NCBI RefSeq assembly: GCF_037975245.1 | Contig: NC_092568.1 | Coordinates: forward strand, 11,185,501 to 11,249,500 | Length of the DNA stretch: 64,000 nucleotides | Reading direction: 5' to 3' | Source of the DNA: Apostichopus japonicus | Taxonomy: Eukaryota > Echinodermata > Holothuroidea > Aspidochirotida > Stichopodidae | Shown here: piece after piece, positions 1 through 12,384 of the stretch | Position numbering within the stretch: position 1 is the stretch's first letter | How the letters are laid out: every line of letters begins with the position of its first letter | Translations under genes and position numbers: made by a program | The notes under the pieces: generated by a model | The model's input: the letters and a program-made list of their open reading frames with translations, nothing else | Told to the model about the DNA's origin: nothing | Database searches by the model: none

Positions 1-563
1 CTCCCTGGTCTAACAAATGTATACGTATGTGTATGCAACTACGACAGTGAAAATTTACGATATCAAATAATAGTGCGGATGTTTGTGGTAGAAAAAAGAC
101 AACAAAGTCTGGTTGAACATCTCCACGTTTGCGGTCAACATCGAGAGGGCCGATGAAAGATGATATTACGTAATCATTCCTATCACGTTGCGTTCTCTCA
201 CACAGGAAATGAAGGTTAACGTTTTTTAAGTTGACGACATGCCATGGCCTTAGCCTTTAATTAGAACTATAGTTGTAAATAAAGAAAACAGTGTGTTTGG
301 CGAATAGGATCATTTATATACCTACCAGTATGTGTATGCATGGAGGTCAAAAACAGGTAAAAAAAACCAGGTAAAATGGAGGTAAAAAACAGTTTAACCT
401 CCATGGAGGTAAAAACAGTTTTCCCTCCATGGTGTATGCATGTGTGCATGCGTGAGTGTATGTATGTATGCAATGCATGTACGTGTATAGGTATGGATGG
501 GTGGGAATAACAAATAAGCTGCATTAATAATATATGATGCATTTCATTGAAAATAAGGCTGCA
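1..563. other. AT-rich intergenic DNA with short CCATGG-centred repeats
   Basis: I see no gene. Around 340-432 the motif GGAGGTAAAA and its complement TTTTACCTCC/CCTCCATGG recur several times as direct and inverted copies. A related hairpin (catggaggt ... acctccatgg) occurs at about 22973-22998, so this may be a dispersed miniature element. The rest is simple AT-rich sequence that runs into a microsatellite. Confidence 0.5.
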
Positions 564-576
564 GATATATATATAT

Positions 577-674
<98 letters not shown>
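564..674. repeat. Compound (TA)n-(ATT)n microsatellite
   Basis: An (AT)n tract with one short interruption near 590 passes directly into about 20 units of ATT/TTA up to 674. The long minus-strand reading frame across it (poly-Asn followed by Ile-Tyr) is an artefact of the repeat. Confidence 0.95.
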
Positions 675-1489
675 GAAAACCAGAGAAATAAGATATGACT
701 CATAATTGAAAAATAAGGAGTAAAGTTTTAGAAAATATATTAGAATTTCGGTCACCTTGGGGCCTTCGTTAGCAATACTTGGCAGTCGAATGAAAAGTAC
801 AAAATATACTAACACAATGAAAGTATGACGCTAGATAAGTGTAAGTTGCATTGATGGAATTAAAACCAAATAAACCATGACTATACAGGAAGCGGATGAA
901 TGAGCAAAGAACGGATAACATGTTTGTAGAACTGATAGTTGTTAAGGCACTTAAGGGGTCCCAAGTCTTTGTCGAGGCCGGTGACTTAATACGAAAGATC
1001 CAATCGATTTCTTTACGTTTACGTTCAGTAGCGAGCCTGAAGTTGGGGGGGAGGGGGAATGCAGTGGCTGAAATTCCAACTTGATGGGTTTTGGAGCCAG
1101 AAAATTCCGACTGCTGCCTTGTACCCCCCACCCGCACTACTCGTGAACGATACGGTCAGTGTTAGTCAGACATCCCATCTTTCGCGACTGCAATTTTGTT
1201 CCGAATTTTTTGCGGTACATTTGTAGCACTGGCCCTCACTTCACAAACTTATTATTCACTCTGGTAAAGCGGGTAAGCAACTGAGTTGAGTTATCTGCTT
1301 GATAGGCTACATATAGACTACTAACTACAAAAGCTATGTTAATGTAACAAAGGGGAAAACCTTTTTTTCAACAAATTATATTCGACGACATAGTGAATTA
1401 CCCCAAAATACAGTGCTTTTTCCTAGCGCGCTTAATATTATTTTCTTGGGGGGGGGGGGCTATTTATCACTCACATGATTTTTTTTTTT
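675..1489. other. Intergenic DNA, no gene seen
   Basis: No supported coding feature. It holds short poly-G tracts at about 1045-1055 and 1448-1459. Small open frames around 769-1137 lie on both strands without domain similarity and look like chance frames. Confidence 0.5.
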
Positions 1490-1860
1490 AATTGTTCACT
1501 TCATTCCAACTGAGCATTGGGAATGAAATGAATACTTAAACATTTTGCAGAAAAATGTTGAGTGATACGATAAGTGATACGATGACGACTGATACGATAA
1601 GTTATCAATTAAACATTTTGCAGAAATTTTTCAATTGCTCCATTGGAATGAAGTGAACAATTGAACATTTTGCCAAAAAATGTCCAATTGACGAGATAAG
1701 ATATGTTGTCAATTAAACATTTTGCAGAAAATTTTTCAATTGCTCAGATGGAATGAAGTGAACAACTGAACATTTTGCAGCAAAATGTCCAATTCACAAG
1801 ATATGATAAGTTGTCAATTAAACATTTTGTAGAAAATTGTTCAATTGCTCAGTTAAAGCA
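1490..1860. repeat. Tandem repeat, about 104-bp unit, 3-4 degenerate copies
   Basis: The phrase TCAATTAAACATTTTG recurs at 1605, 1709 and 1814 (spacing 104 and 105). Each unit also contains TTCAATTGCTC, GGAATGAAGTGAACAA and a second ACATTTTGC. A more diverged partial copy precedes it from about 1490. Each unit mixes CAATTG and ACATTTT motifs in both orientations, so it has internal inverted symmetry. Confidence 0.85.
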
Positions 1861-4800
1861 ACTAAGCAATCCAAATTTTTTTAAATTTTTTGTAAGATTT
1901 TATCTTGTTATCTAAACAATTTACTGAAAAATTTCACTCTATGGGGCAAAGTTTTTCTCATGTTGATGGCACTTTAAAGCTTCCGTAGATAAGCATTGAG
2001 CGTCTTTATCGTATACGTTGTACAGTAGTTTTATTAGGCGTTTTTTTTACAGTATTCAAAATCACACGAAGTTTTGTATGGTGGAGTATAAAGATCGCGA
2101 GATGCAATTTCTAAATTTGACAAGGAAAACGTGGTAAATATGACTGATTAAAGGTCAATTTTGACCGAAAATTGTAGGTCACTCACAAATTACAAGAATA
2201 TATGAAATTAGAGTGCGACAGTCGGAAAAATTAGAGTGAGACAGTCGGAAATTCGGACTGTCGCACTCAAATTTTCCAACTATCATCAGTTTTACAAAGA
2301 TTAGGGGTGGGGTGTGAGACACCCCCACCCCTCTAGCGACGTCCCTGAGTGTACGTATACACACGGCACGTCGAATAATACACGGGCGAAACTCGCAGTG
2401 TCCTGCATTACCATTGAACTTCTGAGTTCGTATATTTTTCAAGAAACCGACACGGATACATACGACAACGTATACCAATATGTAAATGTCTCTCAAGATC
2501 GGTATGTCATAGGCACCTAGATGACTGAATTTCCCAGTGAGGTAAAATTCCTCCTAGATGGTAATCAAACGGTTTAAGAATTTTACCCAAAGGTGACCAT
2601 ATTTTAATATGGAGCATATATGGGGCCAATACATCATAACTTTAAGCCTTCGAAATAACCTATTGTAGTTGCATATAACATGGTTTGAACCTAACTGGAG
2701 ACCAAAACTTCCCCGTATGCAACACTTTTGAAAAATAAAGAGGCGCGGGGGGGGGGGGGGGTCGGAAAGAGGATTCAAGAAAGTTTGTAATATATAGGCT
2801 TCTTAAATAGTGCAGTTCCTAAAGGGTCTACTCGTTTGTATTGGGTTTTAATGCCTTCTGAATCGCTTAATTTTCAAACAGTTTCTGTGAAGACTACTAT
2901 ATTTCAGTCATACTTTCTCAAGCGTGGGCACAATGCCTAAGCGTGGGCACAATAAAGTTACTGTCACACATGCATGTTAACCAATATGTATATGTGTAGT
3001 GTACGCGGCTGCGTGCAGTACATATTTTGTCTATGTATATATGTTAATCGTAATGTCTTTTTCCCGTGTTGATAGATGGGCTATAGTATGGGGTGCCTCC
3101 TATGATAGTAAGAAACCCGTTACCATTAAGTACCATTGACGTACCCATCAGTGGCGTCGCCAAGGGGGGGGGGGGGGGCTGGGGCCTGAAAAAAATCGTG
3201 CCCCCAGGTGCCCTTCCCCTTCAGATGCGGTTGTAGTGTTAAAAAAAATACTCAGACAAAAAACTTTATTTGCCTAAATAAATTAAAAACATCAATATTG
3301 GACAGATGCAAGCCCGAAAATTACTTCAAGTTGCTAAATATAGCACCAGATTGCATCTGAGTACCCTTAAAATTGATCCAAAATTCACAAAGTGGAAGGG
3401 AGAACTTTCCCCTATCACCCCTCCCACAGGACGGCATTTAACAATACACATTGTGCCTCCATAAGTAAGTGATTCCCCCCCCCCCCCTGTACTACATGAA
3501 ATTGGACAGTAATGATGGATGAAGAACCCGAAGTACATCTGTTTTTCCGTATCACATATTATTTCACAAAAATTACAAAATTTAAACCCCAATGACGTGC
3601 GGGCATAATCTATACGAATTCAATACATCACTAACTATAGGTGGTGGCGAGATCCTCAACCCTAAATGTGATAGATTTTGTGTATAACTTCTGCATATCA
3701 GTTTCCAATCTTATTTCCGAAAATTTTAATCAATAAGAAGTGCTGAATGTGAACAAATCCTAAATGAGAGTATATGCCTAGAGTCGGCGAATAAACAATT
3801 TTGGTTGTAAAATGTATACATGATATTTTTCTCAAATTGATACATATGACCTTGAATTTTACCCATCTTTTTAATTGTGTTAATGACAATGACATATGTA
3901 AAGGAGGATTTTGTAACACCTTTAGATCCAGAGATATGTGTGTTTTCCACGTCGCAAAAAGTACGCCCTCTATTCCATCTTGTTGCTAAAATGTGTTTTT
4001 TCCCTCTTTTGTTGGAGACTAGGTATTTTCCTTTATATTGTAACATGATTCAGCTAGGAGTTAATCACAATGCACAGAGTAAATTGGTAAATTTGTATAA
4101 TTATATTCCAAACAAAATTGAAATAACCCTATCAATTAGACACAAGCATTTTACTGTTTTCCAAAATTATCATGGAAGTTTGATGTATTTTGCCACATTA
4201 GGAGGCTTTAAATGTATTGTCAATGTTAGTGCGATTAATTAAGTGAAAATAGCTATGGCTGTAGAAAATCGGAGGGTTGAGCGCCGTAGGCTAGGACTAT
4301 ATTGTAATGGACTTGTCGCAACAGAAATGTGTATGTGTTTGTGTATGGGTGAGGCGGGGGGGGTGGGGATATAATGATATTCTTTATAGCAAGTGATTTT
4401 AATGTTATGATCACAAGCTGGCTGAAAAAATATACCATAATATATCTTACAAGCATGCAGCTATTTTTTTTGGTTGGGGGGGGGGGGGGTGGTCAGGTCG
4501 ACCGTTGTTTATATAGGATCAGCAAAGTCGTTGGGAGCTGGGGTTAGCATCGATGTGGGGCAGATCTCCATGCCCCTGCCCCCATATCCCACCGTGCTAC
4601 TGTTTACAAACAAGTGAAAGCGAAATTTTCCAAATGTATCCATGTAAACCACAAATGAATACTTCTACAGAAAGGCTAACCTAACACAAATAAGACTATA
4701 GGCATGCATGTGTGTTTGACAAGTAATACTGATGAGAACTCCGCATAGTGCATATTTTTACACAGTACAACTAAACAAGTCTACTACAGTACTATTATAA

Positions 4801-6900
4801 AAGTTACCAGCGTTAGCCTTTTCACACAATAGATCTAGCGTATTTTTTCACCTTTCTAGGATTCCAGCATACGTTTTATCAAAAATCGCACCAAATCGGT
4901 AATTCACAAAATAATTACTTTGTTTTCTGAAACTTTGAGACCAAATTACCACTTGGCAACCCAATAAAATATATTTATAGGCTTCCGTGGCTTTTACACT
5001 ATAATACCGCGTGAACTGTTTTAATATTAATGGGTTTTTCATACTTGGATTTTTCATTAGGACTGAATCAGCATTTTTGTAAAATCCACAGTTAATTTTC
5101 TTGTATTATTTCCTGATTGTTATTAACCGTTTTAACTTGTTAAAATAATCACTAGACTGCCTATGATATGAATCAGTGCAACGAGCAGTCAACGAATTAT
5201 TGAAAACAACACATAACAAGTGAGTGAAACTGATTATCTAGCGTTTTCTGGGGTTTTATTTTGGCAAATCTAACGTTTTATTGTTACTTGTCGCTGGTAA
5301 CCCTGATTATTATTATGCTAACCGTAAATGACCTTTGGCCACCCCGTACTAGTTTTTAGTGATTGACAGATCAGCTGTGCCGCAACCCATTACAACTCCC
5401 TGGTAGATACTGTAGTGTAATCGCACAAAAACATCGTGTGTTATGACACATGTCACATACGTTGTACTCCCTGTCCCAGGGCAACTCCGAATATTGAGCC
5501 CATCGTTTTAAATTCTACACTTGTTGCTAGCGTCCATACTGACACGATTTTTATCGTCAACTCTTCTTCGAAATCGGGTGTTTTTCGTAAAAAGCATGCA
5601 TCCTGAATTCCTGACCATCGTCGATACAATACTATATAATAATCATAACTGACCTATGAATCTAACGTAGCATTGTCACTCTAGGCTATGAACTTTGAAA
5701 ACGAAAGTTTTGGACCAAATGTACTACTAGTACGCGATTTCCGGCTGCGAATGACACATTTCCAATCCGAATTTTTGACCGGCCCGGGCAAGGATCAGAT
5801 CCATATAGTACGGCTCGAGTGCAAATGCGACTGGATCAATGCATCAGTTTACCCCGTGGAGAGATGATCGTCTGATAAAATCAGAGGACCTGATCTGGAT
5901 CTTGTATAAAAGCACAAGTCCAAGAACAGATTTAAGAACTTAGGTAAGTGCTAATTTTCAAATTTAATCTTTATAGCAGCAAATATGCTTATATACTTCA
6001 TTATTGCATACTGTACATGGTGCATATTGCTATAATTTATTTCAGGCTTTTCCAGTTACAAACATCCCCCTCCCCCCCCCCCCCAAGAAAAAAAACAAAA
6101 CAAATAACAGTTTTGGCATATATATGTCCCTGCATGGTCCAGTGTGCAGATTTTTACTCACATTTGTTGCTCTCACTATGTGTGATTGTGGGAACTAGGG
6201 ACTGTGTCCCAATGGCTAGGAAAATTATTGAAGGTCAGGCTATTTTATTGAAGTTAATGAGTTTTGTCCTTTTTTACAAGTTGTACTGAAGTTTGGTAGA
6301 ACAGTACCATTTTGACAAAATATTGTCAACTAAAAATTCACTTTTCAACATTGCAGCATTGATACTGACATTGGAGAAGTCCTTTCCCTCCATACATCCA
6401 CATACAGTACCTCTCAGATGTGCAAGATTTCTTAACAGGGCTACACAGTCTGCATAAAGTACTAACCTCAGAAGCAATCAATCACAACAATATTGTCTTG
6501 CCTGATTGCAACTCCATTGTGGAAATAAAACCTGAAAACTTTGTCCCTTTGGTTGTGGTCAAACAGTGTGTCAATAAAGGATCATATGATAGGCCATGGT
6601 ACATAGGGCATTTATGTGCTCTGTTTTCAATTTCCGTGCAACTGATCGAGGGAGGGGCTAAATTTATCACAGAATGATGAATTAGGAGTTGCTAATCACA
6701 AATTGCTTTATCCCCACGCATGGTTGTGGTTAAGCGAGAAGAAAATTCATGGAAAAGGGAGTTACATTACCATACTTAAAACCAATATACCAGTTCCACT
6801 ACTACTGTTTTACTGAAGTGAGAAAGTACACTAACACTGCAAGTTTCATGGGAGTTCACTCAATTTTTTTTATTTCAGACCTTGAATGAAATCATAAATG
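1861..6900. other. Intergenic DNA with hairpin and homopolymer tracts
   Basis: No gene recognised. Visible structure: an inverted repeat at 2208-2280, where GAGTGCGACAGTC is matched by GACTGTCGCACTC; poly-G or poly-C runs at about 2747-2761, 3164-3178, 3477-3487, 4478-4490 and 6067-6083; and AT-rich sequence elsewhere. Two longer open frames (3877-4242 plus and 6420-6677 plus) show no family I recognise. The first begins with GTG and the second has antisense frames of similar length. I do not call either as a gene. Confidence 0.45.
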
Positions 6901-6925
6901 AATTATGACTGCTAAAATATGTTAG

Positions 6926-6949
6926 CTAATTAACCAATTGGTTAATTAG
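6926..6949. repeat. 24-bp perfect palindrome in a TTAATTAA-rich tract
   Basis: Positions 6926-6937 (ctaattaaccaa) are followed at once by their exact reverse complement at 6938-6949. The surrounding 6920-7050 is dense in TTAATTAG/CTAATTAA variants on both strands. This could be the centre of a decayed inverted-repeat element or simply AT-rich secondary structure. Confidence 0.8.
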
Positions 6950-8461
6950 ATTAATTAGTTAAAAAACATTGTTAACTAGTTAATTATCTAAAAGCATTAA
7001 TTATTAAAAATCCTACTAATTTATTAGCCAGTTAATTGATTAAGGCCATTTTAATCAGTTGAAAGGATTGAGTATATATGGTAGAGAACAAAAAGGAAGG
7101 AAATTTCAAATAATCTGCAAAACTTCATCCACATCTTTGTTTGTATTTAGAGAAGTTGGACTGAGTAGGTTGTAACATGGACTTCCTTTAAATAAAGATT
7201 TTCTCAATTGCCTTGAAAGAATGTTATACCCTCCCAAACCAAATTTGACTACAACTCAAACTATGAGCACTTTGTTCATACAAAAGTGAAATACTTTTTC
7301 AACTTCGGCCTGATGACTCAAAAGACAGATGCTTATCCACTCTATTCGAGGTGCAAGAAGATGAGAGATACTACCTCCCCTGGACGACACGATACCATTC
7401 CTAGTTAAGTCCAAGCATTGCTAAAATAAGACTCCCTTTTATCAATTTTTCTGAAAGAATGCTTACATCCTTCCAAATACAATATTCACTATTAAATACA
7501 AAAAAAAAAAAAAAACTACCACACTTCCGGGTGGGGACTGATACTGCACTCCAAGTAAAATACTCAATTTTCCTGAAATATGGTCACATCATCCCAAATA
7601 CAATATTTTCTAGTAATTTACAACAACAAAACACTTCCAATCTCTGATCATGAGCATTTCGTTCATTGGGAAAAATTAAATCCTTTCCCATCCTGATGAC
7701 TGCCAAGGCTGATTGTTTACCAGACAAAGTGAAATATTACTCAAAAGGAAATTTGCTTGTTCTCTCGTTTATTTCGTTGCTCATCTCTCTATCTCTCTCT
7801 TTTTCTCTTTCTCTTTTACTCAGTCTTTACAAGTTGTGTTTTGTCTTATACTCATCTCCCACTCAACCTTTCTCTCTGAAGAACAGTTTACAACTGACCA
7901 CTGTCTCTAAAAACACACTATTCAGTAACTCAATACAATACATGCTAATTTTACATAACAAAAACAGAATGGTTGGGCAAACAATAGATGGCATTTTGAA
8001 AGCATTTGTCTATTTTCATAACATAGCAGGTGCAAAATTGTAAAGACTACTTTACTCTCTAGAACATTCTCCCCTTCCATGAGGTACTCTACCTCAAGTA
8101 TTAAAAACAAAACAAACTTAATACATTTTACTCATACATTAACCATCAAGAATCTTTCTTCATTACTGCAAATCTATGTACAGTAAGATATTTTTGGAGT
8201 ATTTATATCAAATAATATTGAACTTATATATAACACTTTCTGTCTAACATTCAACACAAACACATGGAAACACTTTCTTAAATTAAACATGTATGCTTAT
8301 ATGGTATGTTCTTATACCAAAATTCACTGATACAAATGCAATAGATCTTGGACTGTGTACAGTCTGAAGGGAATTTATAACTGCTTCTAAGTAAAATTTA
8401 CTTTACCACAAAAACTTAACTTAATCTAGGATTTCCACACGACAAACTTTTGTAATGTTTC
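6950..8461. other. Intergenic AT-rich DNA, degenerate repeats
   Basis: No gene supported. Loosely similar phrases recur at about 7215-7330, 7459-7500 and 7575-7720 (CCCAAATACAATATT; GAGCA.TT.GTTCAT; CCTGATGACT), which suggests an old, much decayed duplication. There is a poly-A run at about 7500-7515 and a CT-rich tract at 7785-7820. Confidence 0.4.
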
Positions 8462-9092
8462 TCAAATAAACAACTCTAATCTAGGTATGCTTATAGCTTT
8501 TACAGGAGCCACCTTCGCTTTTGAAGCTACTAGCTGCACCCTGATTCCATTTACCCCCATGGTTGTTAAATAAACCACAGCTGCATATGCATCACTCGAA
8601 GCATCACAAAACACATGAATTCTTTGGTCTGCGTTACCCCTTGGGCACAAGCATATTCCAATATCAATTTTGTCTAAATTAACTAAATTTTCCAACCACC
8701 TTCTGATTTCAGATTCTAGACCCCCTACATTAAGATCATCCTAATCAAGTTCTTTTTCCCCAATTATTTTGCATTCAAATCTTAGCTACTTCTATAATAG
8801 GCCCAATAATTCCAAGAGGGTCAAACACTGATGATAGCTTGCTTAAAACAATTTGCTTGGTTAAGGTTTCAACATTACTAACCATTACTGGCTTCTTAAG
8901 TTGAAATTTGTCTGACTCTGCATGCCAAGTCAATCCTAAGGTCTTTGTTGACGGCAACCTCTGTCTAGTTTTATCAACTGACTTAGCCCTATGTTCCTTT
9001 GGAATCCCTTCTAAAAGCGTCTTTGAGTTTGATATCCATTTCATGGGTTTCATGCCCGCTTGGCCCCGTAGAGCAACCAACTGGGTATACAA
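8462..9092 (-). pseudogene. BEL/Pao retrotransposon pol remnant (RT connection and RNase H)
   Basis: Read on the minus strand, 9092-8775 encodes the end of a Pao reverse transcriptase (MKPMKWISNSKTLLEGIP, TKTLGLTWHAESDKF, SKLSSVFDPLGIIGP). Then 8695-8462 encodes the start of the RNase H domain (VFCDASSDAYAAVVYLTTMG, SKAKVAPVKAISIPRLEL). The order matches BEL/Pao pol, but the two pieces are in different frames, separated by stops, and both flanking domains are gone. It is a dead internal fragment. It is a different and older copy from the intact element at 14768-21315: the motifs correspond but the sequences are well diverged. Confidence 0.88.
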
Positions 9093-9104
9093 TTCTTATA
9101 TCCT

Positions 9105-9340
9105 TTCCACCATTAACAATCTCACACCTCATAAGTCTCACTACCAGTCTTTTCCCTGTGAACTTATAAGGTTTCATTTTGACGGAATGACAGATGAAGC
9201 ATTCATTCGGAAACATGTGGCGTTCCCTCCACTCTCTTGGACCACTTGTATTGTCGGACCAGAGGGCGCGTTTCCTTGGCGGTTCGTTTTCATCTGCGTC
9301 ATCATTCAGCTTGTTTACATCCGTTTCTATATGAGTAAAA
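9105..9340 (-). other. Cys-containing open segment upstream of the Pao remnant
   Basis: On the minus strand an open frame encodes a segment with FICHSVKMKPYKFTGK and, further on, VRLMRCEIVNGGKDI. The CxxC followed by a spaced Cys resembles the small zinc-finger-like N-termini seen in many transposon-derived proteins of marine invertebrates. It lies directly upstream of the Pao RT remnant in the same orientation. I cannot name the family, and no start or splice context is convincing. Confidence 0.3.
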
Positions 9341-9408
9341 TAAAAATAAAAAATAGCTGTTAAATAATGTTTTGCAACAAGAAAGGTAAGTTTTAAAATT
9401 TTGAGCAA

Positions 9409-11430
9409 GGATTATTTGCTTCCACAGTTTTTGTTACTTCAGATTTAAAGCATTTCGTCCCCAACTTTCACTGCCTAATCATTAGGATCATTCAATAATC
9501 AAAAAGGAAAATGATATTTAGAGTTTAACTTTTATGTTTAAAAATTTAAAGGAAGAATAAATTGCCAATGTTCAGCAACATGCTCTAGCAAAATCTTCGA
9601 ATTTCTTAAAGGCATTTAAAGTTACCTCGCAATCTTAACACAAGCTGACAGAAAAGGTTACATTTCCAAATTCAAAATGCATATATATACCCTTGTAAAT
9701 ACTGTTTTTATTTTGTTTACCGTATTTGCCGTAACAAAAAAAATAATCTATATATCCTCTTCCTATTGAGGACCCATTCCCATAAGTCATAATGAACTAA
9801 GAAGTACATGCATACCATCAGTTTATCAGGACTAAGTATATTGCTCATGTTTGAATGATGACAAGAAAATTACAACAAGAAAATTAAATTTTGCTGAATA
9901 AATTTGCTCTATGTAGGCTATTTGCAGTAGGCTATATGCAGTGTTTTTGATCAAACCTGTAATTTGCTTTGTCAGCATGGTGTAACCCACAAGTTGAGAC
10001 ATTTGAAAGAAATATGCTGGTCAATGGTGTTGTTTACATCACAGTCAAGCTGTTTACTAATAGACCTTATACTGTGTGTGAGCATATCTTTTCTGGATTG
10101 AATTCGAAAAGCCAGATTTGAATTAGGGTAAAATTTACATAGGCCTACTACTAGTAGATATTATGCCTTGCACCAGCAAGATATTTCTATCGCTATATTA
10201 CCTTTGTATAGTGGTTATATTGTGTACGTTAAAATTCGCCAAGTTTAGTCAAATTGGCTGAGCTCTACGCCGAACATACATTTTTTTTCCAAGTGGGCAA
10301 TTTGGAAAAACAGTGGTAGGGCCTAGCCGCCTAGGCCTAACTAAAATTAAGGAGCTGGTTGGAAAAAAAATGGATTAATACAGAATCTTACATATTTTTG
10401 ACAAAAATACTAGTACATACCTGCAGCGCGTTTTTCAGCGAGTTTTGCCTGTCTTTTGACTTTAGTTATGTCGCAAAACCGTTTGTAACATTCAATGTGG
10501 TATCATCATATGTCTCGATGTAGTAAAACTTCCCCAACACATTCTGAAATTGTTAACGTTAGGCCGATCGCCGTCGCGGAATTTCTGGCTATTTCTGCCT
10601 CCTTGCAATCAAATTGTGTCCACTCCAAGGCAAATTTCTTAAATCTCTCTTATGAATTACTTGTCAGTTCAATAAATTTTGATTTGGAGCAATCTTTAAC
10701 GTGTATAATACAGTTTTCTCGAAGCGACTTTCGTGTAACACCTCCACTACTGAACCCGGCCATTTTTGTTTTCGGAACAATTGTTCTGTCAATATTAACA
10801 AACGTTGTGATTGGTTGATTTGCCGAAATTTCGTGTATGCCGCAAGAATGTCTCTCGTACGACATTTCTGATTGGTAGAAAATAGCCTCGTACAATAACG
10901 CAAAAGGACCCGATTTCTGTTAGATTTTTACCGATTTTTAAGCATATATACCAGCATCGCAAGTGGGGACAACTGAATATCCATTCAGAATAATATTTTC
11001 ATATTTATCATTCACATACTATCCCCTCCCTCTTTGAGTTGCACGGAATGAAACGAAATCAAGGGATGTACCACGGCCTATGACACCTAGCCAGTTCATA
11101 TCACAGTGTAAGGCAGTCTATACTGCAGCAACCAACAGTGAATATATACAGTCTTCAAAAGCAGGGTTAACCACAGAAAGGGAGTAAAACTGTTGAGCAG
11201 TGGTCATGCTCTGAGGACTTACTCTTTCAATGCATGCCTTTGGATACTGTTTCACCAGGGAGCTGCTAGTAGCAGCTCCCTGGCTCATGTTATTGTGGTG
11301 TGCAGCTGAGTAAATGAAGATATAGTTGTGCTCATTTGTCATTGTGCTCCACTTTAATGGGAAACAAAATGTGTGAAGGAAACCTAACAAATTTTAACAA
11401 ATTACCAGTTTTCTGTCAGAATGTAAAGAG
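9409..11430. other. Intergenic DNA, no gene seen
   Basis: AT-rich sequence with no recognisable domain on either strand. Overlapping short frames near 10495-10903 occur on both strands and are probably chance. No structured repeat stands out. Confidence 0.4.
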
Positions 11431-11439
11431 GATGATCCT

Positions 11440-12384
11440 GACAAATTGGACATTGAGCCAACTCTTTTCTCATCTCCACACAAAAGCAAGGGAAATACAT
11501 CCCTACCTAATACACTTAAAAGGAACGTGAGCATGGATAATGAAATGGAAAATTTGGAAGAGGAACCAACTTTAAATAATCATACTAAAACAAAACTTTC
11601 ACTGTCGTTTGAATGGGGCAGTCACTGTGAGTCACAACATCAGTACTATTTCTCCAGATACAACAAATGATTCGCTGCAGTTGTACCTTGACATAAGTTC
11701 AAATGGAAGTAGTAGCAGTAGCTTTGGTATTGCCAGAGATTTTTCTGCATCAATTTCTTCATGTGATCAAAACCTTTTTTATTCACCAGGAGTGAGAAAA
11801 AACGAAGGAGACGCAATCAAGCATTTGATCCACTGCCTATGTTCCAATCTGATTGCTGTGATGGTAGCTGTATCAAGTCGCTTTCTTACGATGACCTAGA
11901 ACAGTCTTTTCTAGAGGTTAGTGAAGTGAGGGAAACTGAGCTAAAGCAATTCACTCTGGACAAGATTTGGATTCATCAGGAAAGATCATGTCACACCTGA
12001 GACAAATCTTGTTCTATTTATGTAATTTGTGGGAAGATTGTATGTGAGAAAGCATTTTGTATGTTCTTTGGTATTAGTAGCAAGTTATTCAAAGATTGTC
12101 TGAAATAATTTCAAGTTGGCAAGAAAAATGCAATTCATGGCAATAAAGGCAAGAAAAGGATGAGAACAAAAACTCCATTTGCACTAGCTTGGATGAGGTG
12201 TTTATTTGAACATATTGGAGATTACATGCCCCACAAAACAGAAGTGCACCTTCCAGTGTCATACGCAAAGACTTCTCTCCATGCACGCATGAATAAGGAA
12301 ATGATAGAAATTGGCATTGGTGAACAAAGCATCATTTCCAAGGAATACTTTATGGAAATCTTTAGAAGAGTTCAAGATTCCTAA
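11440..12384 (+). pseudogene. Front part of a transposase-like (DUF7869-type) gene, broken
   Basis: Pieces in changing frames follow the order of a large uncharacterised transposase-like family common in aquatic invertebrates. There is a low-complexity Ser/Asn-rich N-terminal part (about 11440-11840). Next is the CCDGSCIKSLSYDDLEQSFL segment (about 11850-11910), and then VICGKIVCEKAFCMFFGIS (about 12020-12080). The last piece is an open stretch at 12160-12384 with TPFALAWMRCLFEHIGDYMP, a basic/His stretch ending HLPVSYAKTSLHARM, and an abrupt stop. Frameshifts and internal stops separate the pieces. The family name is from memory and uncertain, though the motif order is clear. The matching back half lies at 22800-24138 on the same strand, so one locus was probably split by later insertions. 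Confidence 0.6.

Noticed and set aside
267-815. 182-codon minus-strand open frame
   Set aside because: It is mostly the (ATT)n/(AT)n microsatellite translated as poly-Asn and Ile-Tyr.
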